A stretch of 64,000 nt of DNA from Halomonas chromatireducens (GTDB lineage: Bacteria > Pseudomonadota > Gammaproteobacteria > Pseudomonadales > Halomonadaceae). Positions 26,304 to 35,561 of this stretch are shown piece after piece (positions within the stretch are counted from its first letter, which is position 1; every line of letters begins with the position of its first letter). Both the position numbers and the translations under genes were made by a program. The stretch is taken from the NCBI RefSeq assembly GCF_001545155.1, contig NZ_CP014226.1:1582545-1646544 (forward strand), written 5' to 3'. The notes below the pieces were generated by a model. It had not been told where the DNA came from and ran no database searches. It saw nothing but the letters and a program-made list of their open reading frames with translations.

Positions 26304-27245
26304 ATGGCGAACTCCACGTCACCAAGCAACCGTGCCGGCTGGTACGCCCTGGGCTGCCTGCTGCTGGTCGGCAGCCTGTTGGCTCTCTCGCTGGTCGTGG
26401 CCAAGCTCGCCGACAATGCCGGCGCGCCGCGCTTGAGCTTCCTGATGGTGGCGGTGGCCGGTGCCGGCCTACTGCTACTGGCGCTGGCAGCCGTACAGCG
26501 CCAGCCGATGAGACTCAATCGGCGCATTCTCGAATACGCGCTGATTTCAGGTGCGCTGTTCGCCCTGCCCAATGCACTGGTCTTCCTGGCGGTACGCCAC
26601 GTGGGTGCCGGCTTCATCTCGCTCAGCTTCACCTTTCCGATCCTCTTGACCTGGATGCTGGCGGTAGGACTGGGCATGGAGCGCGTCAATGCGCTGCGGC
26701 TGCTGGGTGTCATGTTGGGTCTGACTGGCGGAGTGCTGCTGGCATGGGCCAAGGCGGGCGGTATGCAGGGCGCCCAGGGTTGGGCTGCCCTGGTTCTGGC
26801 GATTCCCTTGATCCTTGCGCTGGGCAATATCTATCGCACCCTGCGCTGGCCCGGTGAGACAGGGGCGGTGTACCTGGCGGCACTGATGCTGCTGGGCGGA
26901 GCGCTGACGCTCGCCCCCTTCGTGCTGGCGTTCGAAACAGGACAAGTACGGCAGCTGCTCGGTTGGGGAGTGATTCGTCTGCTGCTGGTGGAAGCCATGG
27001 TCTTCACCGTGCTCTACGTCTTCTACTTCGTGCTGCAGAAGATTGCCGGACCCGTCTACCTCAGTCAGATCGGCATGGTGGCTGCCCTGGTCGGCACGCT
27101 GATCGCCGTCACGTTGCTGGGGGAGTCGGTTCCGCCCTTCCTGGGCCTGGCGGCGTCGCTGGTGGTCCTCGGCGCCTTACTGTTTCACCGTGGCGCCTCG
27201 CGCCGCGACAACCGCAGGCTGATGAAAAGTGTGCTTGATCGTTGA
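26304..27245 (+). CDS. EamA/DMT-family transporter
   Basis: A 313-residue inner-membrane protein with about ten hydrophobic helices arranged as two EamA repeats, as in drug/metabolite exporters. Examples are GWYALGCLLLVGSLLALSLV near the start and GPVYLSQIGMVAALVGTLIA in the second repeat. The tail HRGASRRDNRRLMK is basic and cytoplasmic. Regulation by the divergent MarR protein is likely. Substrate (amino acid, drug or nucleobase) cannot be told. Confidence 0.88.
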   Translation: MANSTSPSNRAGWYALGCLLLVGSLLALSLVVAKLADNAGAPRLSFLMVAVAGAGLLLLALAAVQRQPMRLNRRILEYALISGALFALPNALVFLAVRHVGAGFISLSFTFPILLTWMLAVGLGMERVNALRLLGVMLGLTGGVLLAWAKAGGMQGAQGWAALVLAIPLILALGNIYRTLRWPGETGAVYLAALMLLGGALTLAPFVLAFETGQVRQLLGWGVIRLLLVEAMVFTVLYVFYFVLQKIAGPVYLSQIGMVAALVGTLIAVTLLGESVPPFLGLAASLVVLGALLFHRGASRRDNRRLMKSVLDR

Positions 27246-27289
27246 AGTTGTCAAACCTGACGGTATAAACGTGATAGTGACGACTGGCC

Positions 27290-27316
27290 TGTCGATTCGT
27301 CGTGTCGCCGTTCGAT
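27290..27316 (+). promoter_or_regulatory. Candidate ECF42-type promoter
   Basis: TGTCGA (27290-27295) followed after 17 bases by CGAT (27313-27316) lies 47 bases before the DGPF gene. ECF42 sigma factors have been reported to recognise TGTCGA in the -35 and a CGA/TC-like -10 element. The ECF42 gene is the next gene downstream, so this would be autoregulation. Assignment is by motif only. Confidence 0.5.
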
Positions 27317-27362
27317 TTCTCAGCAGGCAGCCATGAGGCTGCGCTTATCAGGAGACAATGCC

Positions 27363-27722
27363 ATGCAATACATGCTGATGTGCTGTATCGACGAGGCGCT
27401 GTGGAACGGCCTGCCCGATGCCGAGCGAGACTCAGTCATGAACGATTACCACGCCCTGATCCAGGAGATGGTCACCAGTGGCCACTACCGTGGCGGCGCT
27501 CGGCTGCAGTCGGTGGATTCGGCCACCACCCTGCGCGAGCAGAACGGCAAGGTGGTGACGCTGGACGGCCCCTTCGCCGAGAGCCGCGAACAGCTGGGCG
27601 GCTTCCATGTGGTGGAGTGTCGCGACCTGGACGAGGCCCTGGCGCTGGCCCGGCGCATTCCGCCGCTGCGGGTCGGCGGTTCGGTCGAGGTAAGACCGGT
27701 GGACCCCGCCTATCAACTATGA
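27363..27722 (+). CDS. YciI/DGPF-domain protein
   Basis: A 119-residue dimeric ferredoxin-like protein with the defining DGPFAESREQLGG(F) motif (about residues 62-75) and the N-terminal MQYMLMCCIDE. CAGGAGACAATGCC provides the ribosome site for ATG 27363. It is followed nine bases later by an ECF42 sigma factor, the standard genomic partnership of DGPF proteins. Their biochemical role is still unclear; links to stress and secondary metabolism have been suggested for the group. Confidence 0.9.
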   Translation: MQYMLMCCIDEALWNGLPDAERDSVMNDYHALIQEMVTSGHYRGGARLQSVDSATTLREQNGKVVTLDGPFAESREQLGGFHVVECRDLDEALALARRIPPLRVGGSVEVRPVDPAYQL

Positions 27723-27731
27723 GGGGCTTTA

Positions 27732-28979
27732 GTGACCCTGGACGACCTCTATCGCCGTGAGTATGGCCGTGTGCTGGCCAGCCTGATTCGCCGCTTCGGT
27801 CACTTCGAACTGGCGGAGGATGCCGTGCAGGCAGCCTTCGAGGCGGCGATGGTGCAGTGGCCGGCGCAGGGCTGGCCACCGAACCCGACCTCGTGGCTGA
27901 TCTCCACGGCCCGCCACAAGGTGGTCGACCAGTTGCGTCATCAGCAGATGCGCGAGCGCAAGGGCGACGAACTGCGCCAGCACCTGGCGCTGATGCTCGA
28001 GCGCGACCTTGAGGCCGAGCCGCTCGACAGCCTGCGCCTGATTTTCGCCTGCTGCCATCCGGCCCTCGCACGACCGGCCCAGGTGGCATTGACGCTGCAT
28101 ACCCTGGGCGGGTTGCGTACCGAGGAAATCGCCCGCGCCTTCATGGTGCCGGTGCCGACCCTGGCCCAGCGGCTGGTGCGGGCCAAGGCCAAGATTCGCG
28201 ACGCCGGCATTCCCTTCGAGGTGCCCGACGACACGGCCCTGGGCAAGCGCCTGGAGTCGGTGCTGGCGGTGATCTACCTGATCTTCAACGAAGGCTACGC
28301 GTCCAGCTTCGGCGACGACTGGGTGCGTGGCGACCTCTGCGCCGAAGCGATTCGCCTGGGACGAATGCTGGTGCGGCTGCTGCCGGCGGAGCGCGAGGCG
28401 CGCGGCCTGTTAGCGCTGATGTTGCTGCACCATTCCCGGCGCGATGCCCGTACCGACGATAGCGGTGACATCGTGCTGCTGGAGGAGCAGGATCGCGCGC
28501 GCTGGCACCTCGATGAGATCGAGGAGGGGAGTGCCCATGTGCAGATAGCGCTGCGCGGTGGCGTGCCCGGCGGCTATGCGGTGCAGGCCGCCATTGCCGC
28601 GCTGCACGCTCAGGCGCTGACGCCGGCAGAGACCGACTGGCGGCGTATCGCCTCGCTTTACAGTCTGCTTTATGCCATCCAGCCCACACCGGTAGTGGCA
28701 CTCAACAGGGCCGTGGCGATCGCCATGGCTGATGGGCTGGAAGCGGGCCTGGAGCAACTCGAGAAGATCCACCTGCCCGATTATCACCTGTTGCCCGCGA
28801 CACGCGCCGACCTGCTGCGACGGCTGGGCCGCCATCATAAGGCGGCGGCGCATTACCGCCAGGCGCTGAAACTGGTGACCCACGGTGCCGAGCGGCGTTT
28901 CCTCGAGCGCCGCCTGCGCGAGGTGCTGGCGAACGCTGCCGGTGTCGATTCGTCGCTGGCTGGTTCGAAAGGGGGGTGA
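27732..28979 (+). CDS. ECF42-family RNA polymerase sigma factor
   Basis: A 415-residue ECF sigma factor with a long C-terminal extension. Sigma-2 occupies about residues 5-75 ([35 protein letters not shown]) and sigma-4 about 110-165 ([36 protein letters not shown]). The remaining 240 residues are the helical, TPR-like DUF6596-type domain ([35 protein letters not shown]). No anti-sigma gene is present; members are thought to be controlled through this extension. It starts with GTG behind GAGGGG. Confidence 0.92.
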   Translation: MTLDDLYRREYGRVLASLIRRFGHFELAEDAVQAAFEAAMVQWPAQGWPPNPTSWLISTARHKVVDQLRHQQMRERKGDELRQHLALMLERDLEAEPLDSLRLIFACCHPALARPAQVALTLHTLGGLRTEEIARAFMVPVPTLAQRLVRAKAKIRDAGIPFEVPDDTALGKRLESVLAVIYLIFNEGYASSFGDDWVRGDLCAEAIRLGRMLVRLLPAEREARGLLALMLLHHSRRDARTDDSGDIVLLEEQDRARWHLDEIEEGSAHVQIALRGGVPGGYAVQAAIAALHAQALTPAETDWRRIASLYSLLYAIQPTPVVALNRAVAIAMADGLEAGLEQLEKIHLPDYHLLPATRADLLRRLGRHHKAAAHYRQALKLVTHGAERRFLERRLREVLANAAGVDSSLAGSKGG

Positions 28980-29026
28980 GGCCTTTTTTGGCCGCCCCCT
29001 AGACTTACCACTCAGGAGACATTCCC

Positions 29027-29389
29027 ATGAGCTACGTCGATGGTTTCGTATTGCCGGTTCCCGAAGGGAAACTCGAGCCGTATCTGGACATGGCCCGGCG
29101 GGCCGGCGAGGTCTGGCGCGAGCACGGAGCGCTGGAGTACGTGGAATGTGTGGCCGACGACGTCAAACCGGGGGAGCATACCTCCTTCCCCCAGAGCGTC
29201 AAGCTGGAGCCGGGGGAGACGGTGATCTTTTCCTGGATCCTCTACGCCTCGCGCGAAGAGCGCGATCGTATCAACGCCAAGGTGATGGAAGACCCGCGAA
29301 TGGCCGACATGATGGATCCGGCTAACCACCCGTTCGATGGCAAGCGCATGATCTGGGGCGGATTTCGAGAGGTGCTGAGGCTGCCTTGA
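29027..29389 (+). CDS. DUF1428 family protein
   Basis: A 120-residue protein of DUF1428, a ferredoxin-like alpha-beta fold often found near DGPF and ECF42 genes. It begins MSYVDGFVLPVPEGKLEPYL and contains GALEYVECVADDVKPGEHTS and the C-terminal PFDGKRMIWGGF. CAGGAGACATTCCC precedes the ATG, nearly the same leader as that of the DGPF gene. It is probably the third gene of the ECF42 operon, 47 bases after it. Activity unknown. Confidence 0.9.
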   Translation: MSYVDGFVLPVPEGKLEPYLDMARRAGEVWREHGALEYVECVADDVKPGEHTSFPQSVKLEPGETVIFSWILYASREERDRINAKVMEDPRMADMMDPANHPFDGKRMIWGGFREVLRLP

Positions 29390-29464
29390 CTCAGCGCTTG
29401 ACCTGCCGGGTCCATAAAGAGGCCGGCCACGGCCGAGATGAGTATTTGACCGGTGAGGCTGCGG

Positions 29465-31447
29465 TCAGGCCTCATCCTCCTTGAGGTGCTGGCGCGCCTC
29501 CTGGGCGCTCTCGTAGATATGAGGTGCCACGGCGCGCTCCTCCAGGGCATGGCCGAGCTTCCTGCGCATGAAGCTGCTGGTGGTATAGCGGGTGACCCGA
29601 TGATAGAAGCGGTGCTCGAGGTCGCTGACCATGGCCGTGTAGTCAGCGAGCAGGGATTCGTCGATACGGAAGTGGTCATAGTTGACGACGGCATACACCT
29701 TTCGACCCAGTGGCGCCAGACAGGCTTCCACGGTATCGCGGATCGTGGCGATATCTTCCGGAGACGTGACCTTGAGGTTCTCGAAGTTGATGAACAGCAC
29801 GTCGGCGGCTTCGTCGAAGTGGAAGCGTTGTGCCAGGGGTAGCTCCAGCAGCAGCTCCCGAAGGCCCATGGGGGCGGTGCGGAAGATGCGTTCATCCATC
29901 ACCCTGGGTGGCGTGGGCATCAGCGGCGTGAAATCCATCAGGGCCAGGATGTCATGGTCCAGGTCGACGCCTGGAGCGATCTCGATCAACTGGATGCCCG
30001 CCGTGGTGAGTTCGAAGACACAGCGTTCGGTGACGTAGCGCACCGGCTTGCCGTCTGCTGCGGCAAGCTGGCCGCTGAAGGTGCGATGCTCCACCTCAGT
30101 GATGAACTTGTGCATGCCGCCCTCGGGAAGCCGCAGCGCGCCGTCGATGATGGCGAGCGCTTCCTTCGTGGCCACGAAGGTGCCCATGAACACCACCTTG
30201 CGGGCATTCTGGCTGATATTGATGAAGCCTCCGGCGCCGGCCAGGCGAGAGCCGAACTTCGAGACATTGACGTTGCCTGCGGCATCGACCTGGGCCATGC
30301 CCAGGAAGGCGATATCCAGGCCACCACCGTCATAGAAGTCGAACTGGGCCGGCTGGTCGATGATCGCCTGGGTATTGAGCGCGGCGCCGAAGTTGAGCCC
30401 GCCGGCGGGCAGGCCGCCGATTACGCCGGGTTCGGCGGTCAGGGTAAGCAGTTCCAGGATGCGCTCTTCGCTGGCCACCGAGCTGATCCCCTCGGGCATG
30501 CCGATGCCCAGGTTCACCACGCTGTTGGGAATCAGTTCGAAGGCCCCGCGCCTGGCGATGATCTTCCGGGCAGAGAGCGCCAGCGTTTCGGGAACGGCCA
30601 TGGGGGCCTTGATCTCCCCTGAGAAGGCCGGGTTATACGCGGTACTGAAAGTTTGCCAGTGATGTTCCGGCTCATCGCAGATTACGATGCAGTCCACCAG
30701 GATGCCGGGTATACGTACGTCCTTGGGGTGCAGGGTGCCGCGCTCGGCGACTCTCTCCACCTGGACGATCACCACGCCCCCCGAGTTGCGTACCGCCGTG
30801 GCGATGGCCAGCGACTCCAGCACCAGGGCCTCACGCTCCATGGTCACGTTGCCCAGGGTATCGGCTGTCGTGCCGCGCAGCAGTGCGACCTGCAGCGGCA
30901 GAGCCGGATAAAAGAGGTACTCCTCGCCATTGATGGGCAATAGCGTGACTCGCTCGTCCACGGTTGCGTCGTTGATCTTGCCGCCACCCAGTCGCGGGTC
31001 GACGAAGGTGCCGAGACCGACCCGCGTCAGGGTGCCGGGCTTGCCGGCGGCGATGTCGCGGAACAGGTGCGAGATCACGCCCTGGGGCAGGTTCCAGGCC
31101 TGGATGCGCCCCTCGATAGCAAGTTTCTGCAGTGCCGGCACGAGCCCCCAGTGCCCGCCGATCACCTTGGCCACCAGCCCTTCATGGCCAAGGTGATTGA
31201 GCCCTCGGGTCTTGCCATCCCCCTGACCCGCCGCATACATCAGCGTGAGATCCCGCGGCTGACCGGTCTTGAGAAAGCGCTGTTCCAGTGCCACGGCCAA
31301 GTGTTCGGCAAAGCCAATGCCGACGAAGCCGCCCGTGGCCACGGCATCGCCATCGCGGATCAGCTCGATGGCCTCCTCTGCGGTGACGACCTTGCCTTTC
31401 TCGTTGAAGGGGCGACGGGACAGCAGCGGGTGGGTCTGGCGGTTCAT
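29465..31447 (-). CDS. CoA transferase (YdiF/acyl-CoA:acetate type) with extra C-terminal domain
   Basis: A 660-residue cytoplasmic family I CoA transferase with fused alpha and beta halves. The alpha half has GDAVATGGFVGIGFAEHLAV, and the beta half has the catalytic Glu in NLGIGMPEGISSVASEE, with GGLPAGGLNFGAALN and KVVFMGTFVATKEA. YdiF-like enzymes end near residue 530. Here about 120 more residues follow, beginning AQRFHFDEAADVLFINFENL, with a predicted alternating strand/helix pattern. Start 31447 follows CAGGAGCC. The substrate acid (acetate, acetoacetate, propionate) is not determined. Confidence 0.9.
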   Translation of the reverse strand: MNRQTHPLLSRRPFNEKGKVVTAEEAIELIRDGDAVATGGFVGIGFAEHLAVALEQRFLKTGQPRDLTLMYAAGQGDGKTRGLNHLGHEGLVAKVIGGHWGLVPALQKLAIEGRIQAWNLPQGVISHLFRDIAAGKPGTLTRVGLGTFVDPRLGGGKINDATVDERVTLLPINGEEYLFYPALPLQVALLRGTTADTLGNVTMEREALVLESLAIATAVRNSGGVVIVQVERVAERGTLHPKDVRIPGILVDCIVICDEPEHHWQTFSTAYNPAFSGEIKAPMAVPETLALSARKIIARRGAFELIPNSVVNLGIGMPEGISSVASEERILELLTLTAEPGVIGGLPAGGLNFGAALNTQAIIDQPAQFDFYDGGGLDIAFLGMAQVDAAGNVNVSKFGSRLAGAGGFINISQNARKVVFMGTFVATKEALAIIDGALRLPEGGMHKFITEVEHRTFSGQLAAADGKPVRYVTERCVFELTTAGIQLIEIAPGVDLDHDILALMDFTPLMPTPPRVMDERIFRTAPMGLRELLLELPLAQRFHFDEAADVLFINFENLKVTSPEDIATIRDTVEACLAPLGRKVYAVVNYDHFRIDESLLADYTAMVSDLEHRFYHRVTRYTTSSFMRRKLGHALEERAVAPHIYESAQEARQHLKEDEA

Positions 31448-31585
31448 GGGCTTGGCTCCTGTTATTGTCCCGATACGTTATCACCGGAGATCGGCTCGTG
31501 GTGATAGCCTCATGGCAGAGTTCGAGGCCGGGTGCCATCCTGATGGGACACCCCTATTGCCGCAGGCCGGTATTCGAGGAGGCTT

Positions 31586-32458
31586 ATGAAACTGTCACTG
31601 TTCTTGCGCTACCTTGCGTCATTGTTTCTGGGCGGACTACTGCTGCTTGGCACGCAAGTGGCCGGTGCCCGTGAACTTGCCGCCGAACCTGAAGACATGG
31701 TCGAGGTCGAGATTGCTACCGTGGGCGTGGCCGGCTTTGGTGGGCCGCCGGTGGTGCTGTTACGCGAGCCGGGCACCCAGGATGTCATCCCAATTTTCAT
31801 CGGTCCCAATGAGGCCGCTGCCATCCTGCACGGCCTGGGCGGCGAGCGCTCTCGGCGCCCAATGACCCACGAGTTGCTCGGAGACGTCCTTTCAGGCATC
31901 GAAGTGACCCTGGAGCGGATCTATGTCGATGCTATTGTCGATCATACCTTCCTTGGGATGCTGGAGCTGCGCGTCGAGGGTTGGGATGAGCCGGTGCGAA
32001 TCGACAGCAGGCCCAGCGATGCCATCGCTCTGGCGCTCTATGCGGGGGCAAGCATCCACGTGGCTCCCCAGGTGCTGGAGGCGGCGCGGCAGATTGAGTA
32101 CGAAGGACTGGACGATCAAGTGGTGGCTGCGCTGGGTATCACGGTCACGCCGGCGGACGATGACTTGCGCGAAGCGCTAAGCCTGCCCGACCGGGAGGGC
32201 GTCTTGGTCAGCGATACACGCGGACCTGCCGCAGAGGCCGGTATGGAACCCGGTGCCTTGATACTCGAAGTGAACGGTGAGGTGCCGACCACGCCCATGC
32301 AGTTTCTTGAACTGGTACGCGACACCGCCCGGGGCGAAGATGCCCGGCTGCGCTACTGGCAGGAGGGGGAAGAGCACGAGATCGAGCTCTCCACCGATGT
32401 ACCGCCACCACGTGCGGTGCCCCGCGAGCGACTGGAGGAGCCCGGTATCCAGGCTTGA
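31586..32458 (+). CDS. Exported bifunctional-nuclease (DUF151) plus PDZ protein
   Basis: A 290-residue protein with an N-terminal signal sequence (MKLSLFLRYLASLFLGGLLL, likely cleaved near ARELA). A BFN/DUF151 domain follows at about 38-165 (IPIFIGPNEAAAILHGLGG, IDSRPSDAIALALYAGASIH), then a PDZ-like domain at about 190-270 (GVLVSDTRGPAAEAGMEPGA, LILEVNGEVPTTPMQFLELV). DUF151 proteins described in plants and bacteria act on RNA or DNA inside cells, so an exported, PDZ-linked form is unusual. GAGGAGGCTT precedes ATG 31586. It may act as a periplasmic scaffold rather than a nuclease. Confidence 0.85.
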   Translation: MKLSLFLRYLASLFLGGLLLLGTQVAGARELAAEPEDMVEVEIATVGVAGFGGPPVVLLREPGTQDVIPIFIGPNEAAAILHGLGGERSRRPMTHELLGDVLSGIEVTLERIYVDAIVDHTFLGMLELRVEGWDEPVRIDSRPSDAIALALYAGASIHVAPQVLEAARQIEYEGLDDQVVAALGITVTPADDDLREALSLPDREGVLVSDTRGPAAEAGMEPGALILEVNGEVPTTPMQFLELVRDTARGEDARLRYWQEGEEHEIELSTDVPPPRAVPRERLEEPGIQA

Positions 32459-32519
32459 TACGACAGCGTCAACGGGCCGCCTCTGTGACCTGCACGTGGC
32501 GGCCCACCTCAATGGCTGA

Positions 32520-33891
<1,372 letters not shown>

Positions 33892-33938
33892 CGTGCCAAG
33901 CCTGTCGTCATTGAGGCGTGAAGTTCAGGTCGGGATTC

Positions 33939-35405
33939 TCAACGAATAGGGGGCACGATATCGAACAGCAGGCCATCGTCATCGGCGGCTTCGCCATTCA
34001 GGTCGTTGAGCTGTAGATACTGCTGCTGGCTGCGATCGACGTAGGTCAGGATCTCGTAATAGCGGCGGATATTGCGTACATAGATGACAGGCTCGCCCCC
34101 ACGGGCATAGCCATGGCGGGTCTGGCTGTGCCATTCGCGTTTCTGCAGCAGAGGCAGGGCTTCGCGGACGTCCTTCCAGCGGTCGGGGTCGCCATAGAGC
34201 TGCTCGGTGATACGGCGGGCGTCGTAGAGGTGGCCCAGGCCGACATTGTAGGCGGCCATGGCCATGAACAGCCTGTCCTCTCCCTGGATGGAGTCGGGCA
34301 AGCGATCCTTGATGTGTCGCAGGTAGCGCGCGCCGCCATCGATGCTCTGGGCCGGGTCCAGGCGGTCATCGACACCCATCTCGCCGGCGGTGGGCAGGGT
34401 CAGCATCATCAGTCCGCGGACGCCGGTGGGGGAGGTGGCTTCGGGGTCCCAGTGAGACTCCTGGTAGCCCAGGGCCGCCAGAAGCTTCCAGTCGAAGCCG
34501 GTGTTGCGGGCTGCCTCTCGAAACAGGGCCGTATAGTCGGGAAGACGCTCATGCAGGTGGGCGATGAACACCCGGGCACCCACATATTCCAGGTAGTCGT
34601 CGTGACCAAAGTGGCGTTCGACCAGGTCGTCGAGAACCCCTTCGTGCTGCAACTGCTCGAGGAATCGATTAGCCTCCTGCTGCAACCGCAGGCCGCCCAG
34701 GGCGGGAAAGGCCCAGGCCATGGAGAGCGGCTCGCCGATGGGAAAGCCACGCTCGACGCCGGGGAAGAAGATGCGGTTGATGCGGAACTGGTGGTCATAG
34801 ACCACGGCCGCATCGAGATTGCCACTCTCCACGCGGCTGAGCAGTTCGGCAACTTCGACTTCCGGCGATTCACGCCAGCCAAGCTCGGGAAATTCTGCCT
34901 GCAGTTCGCGTAGCGCCTGGTCGGCGCCGGAGCCGCGGATGGTGCCGATTTCCAGGCCGGCCAGGCCTTCGGGGCTCTTGACCGGGGGCAAGCCGCGCCG
35001 ATAGACCAGCACTGGCTGCAGATCGAACATAGCCCGGCTGAAGATCAGCCCTTCCAGGGTCGGATCCAGGGGCAGCGTGGCGGCGCCCAGGTCCCCTTCC
35101 CGGCGCACGGTGTCGATCACGCTCATGATGTGGTGGCTGGCGTCCAGGGTGAGGCTGACCTCGAGGTGGTCGGCAAAGCGCCGCATCAGCTCGTACTCGA
35201 AGCCAGTCGGGCCATGGCGGCCTTCATAGTAGGTGGTAGGCGTGTTTCGGGTATGCACGCTGAGAAAATCCCGCTCACGCACGGCCTCGAGGAGGTCGTC
35301 TGGCGGGGTGAAGTGCCGGTAGGGTAGCAGGAACAGCATGACACCCAGCAGCAGGGCAGCAAGGCGCAGATGGTACTGCGCTTGTCGACTCATGGGTTTG
35401 GGCAT
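33939..35405 (-). CDS. mltF: Membrane-bound lytic transglycosylase F
   Basis: Cleaves the glycan strands of peptidoglycan with 1,6-anhydro product formation at the outer membrane. The 488-residue protein has an N-terminal hydrophobic segment (about 12-27), an amino-acid-binding-like SBP_bac_3 domain (about 40-270, [20 protein letters not shown], cut) and an SLT domain (about 285-450) with the catalytic Glu in [20 protein letters not shown] and [14 protein letters not shown]. No lipobox is clear. Divergent from purL, 156 bases apart. Confidence 0.93.
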   Translation of the reverse strand: MPKPMSRQAQYHLRLAALLLGVMLFLLPYRHFTPPDDLLEAVRERDFLSVHTRNTPTTYYEGRHGPTGFEYELMRRFADHLEVSLTLDASHHIMSVIDTVRREGDLGAATLPLDPTLEGLIFSRAMFDLQPVLVYRRGLPPVKSPEGLAGLEIGTIRGSGADQALRELQAEFPELGWRESPEVEVAELLSRVESGNLDAAVVYDHQFRINRIFFPGVERGFPIGEPLSMAWAFPALGGLRLQQEANRFLEQLQHEGVLDDLVERHFGHDDYLEYVGARVFIAHLHERLPDYTALFREAARNTGFDWKLLAALGYQESHWDPEATSPTGVRGLMMLTLPTAGEMGVDDRLDPAQSIDGGARYLRHIKDRLPDSIQGEDRLFMAMAAYNVGLGHLYDARRITEQLYGDPDRWKDVREALPLLQKREWHSQTRHGYARGGEPVIYVRNIRRYYEILTYVDRSQQQYLQLNDLNGEAADDDGLLFDIVPPIR

Positions 35406-35561
35406 TTAGGCCACGATCGGCGATGAGGGCTTTACGATAACGTTACAAGCAGCCAGTGTCATCCGCCGGATTTCGTCCCGCCCCCGCTTTCCAGTATCAT
35501 GTCGGCTTTCTGCGCCGCGTATGCGGCCCCTTCCTTCGCTTGCTTCAGAGGCTCCAAAGAC

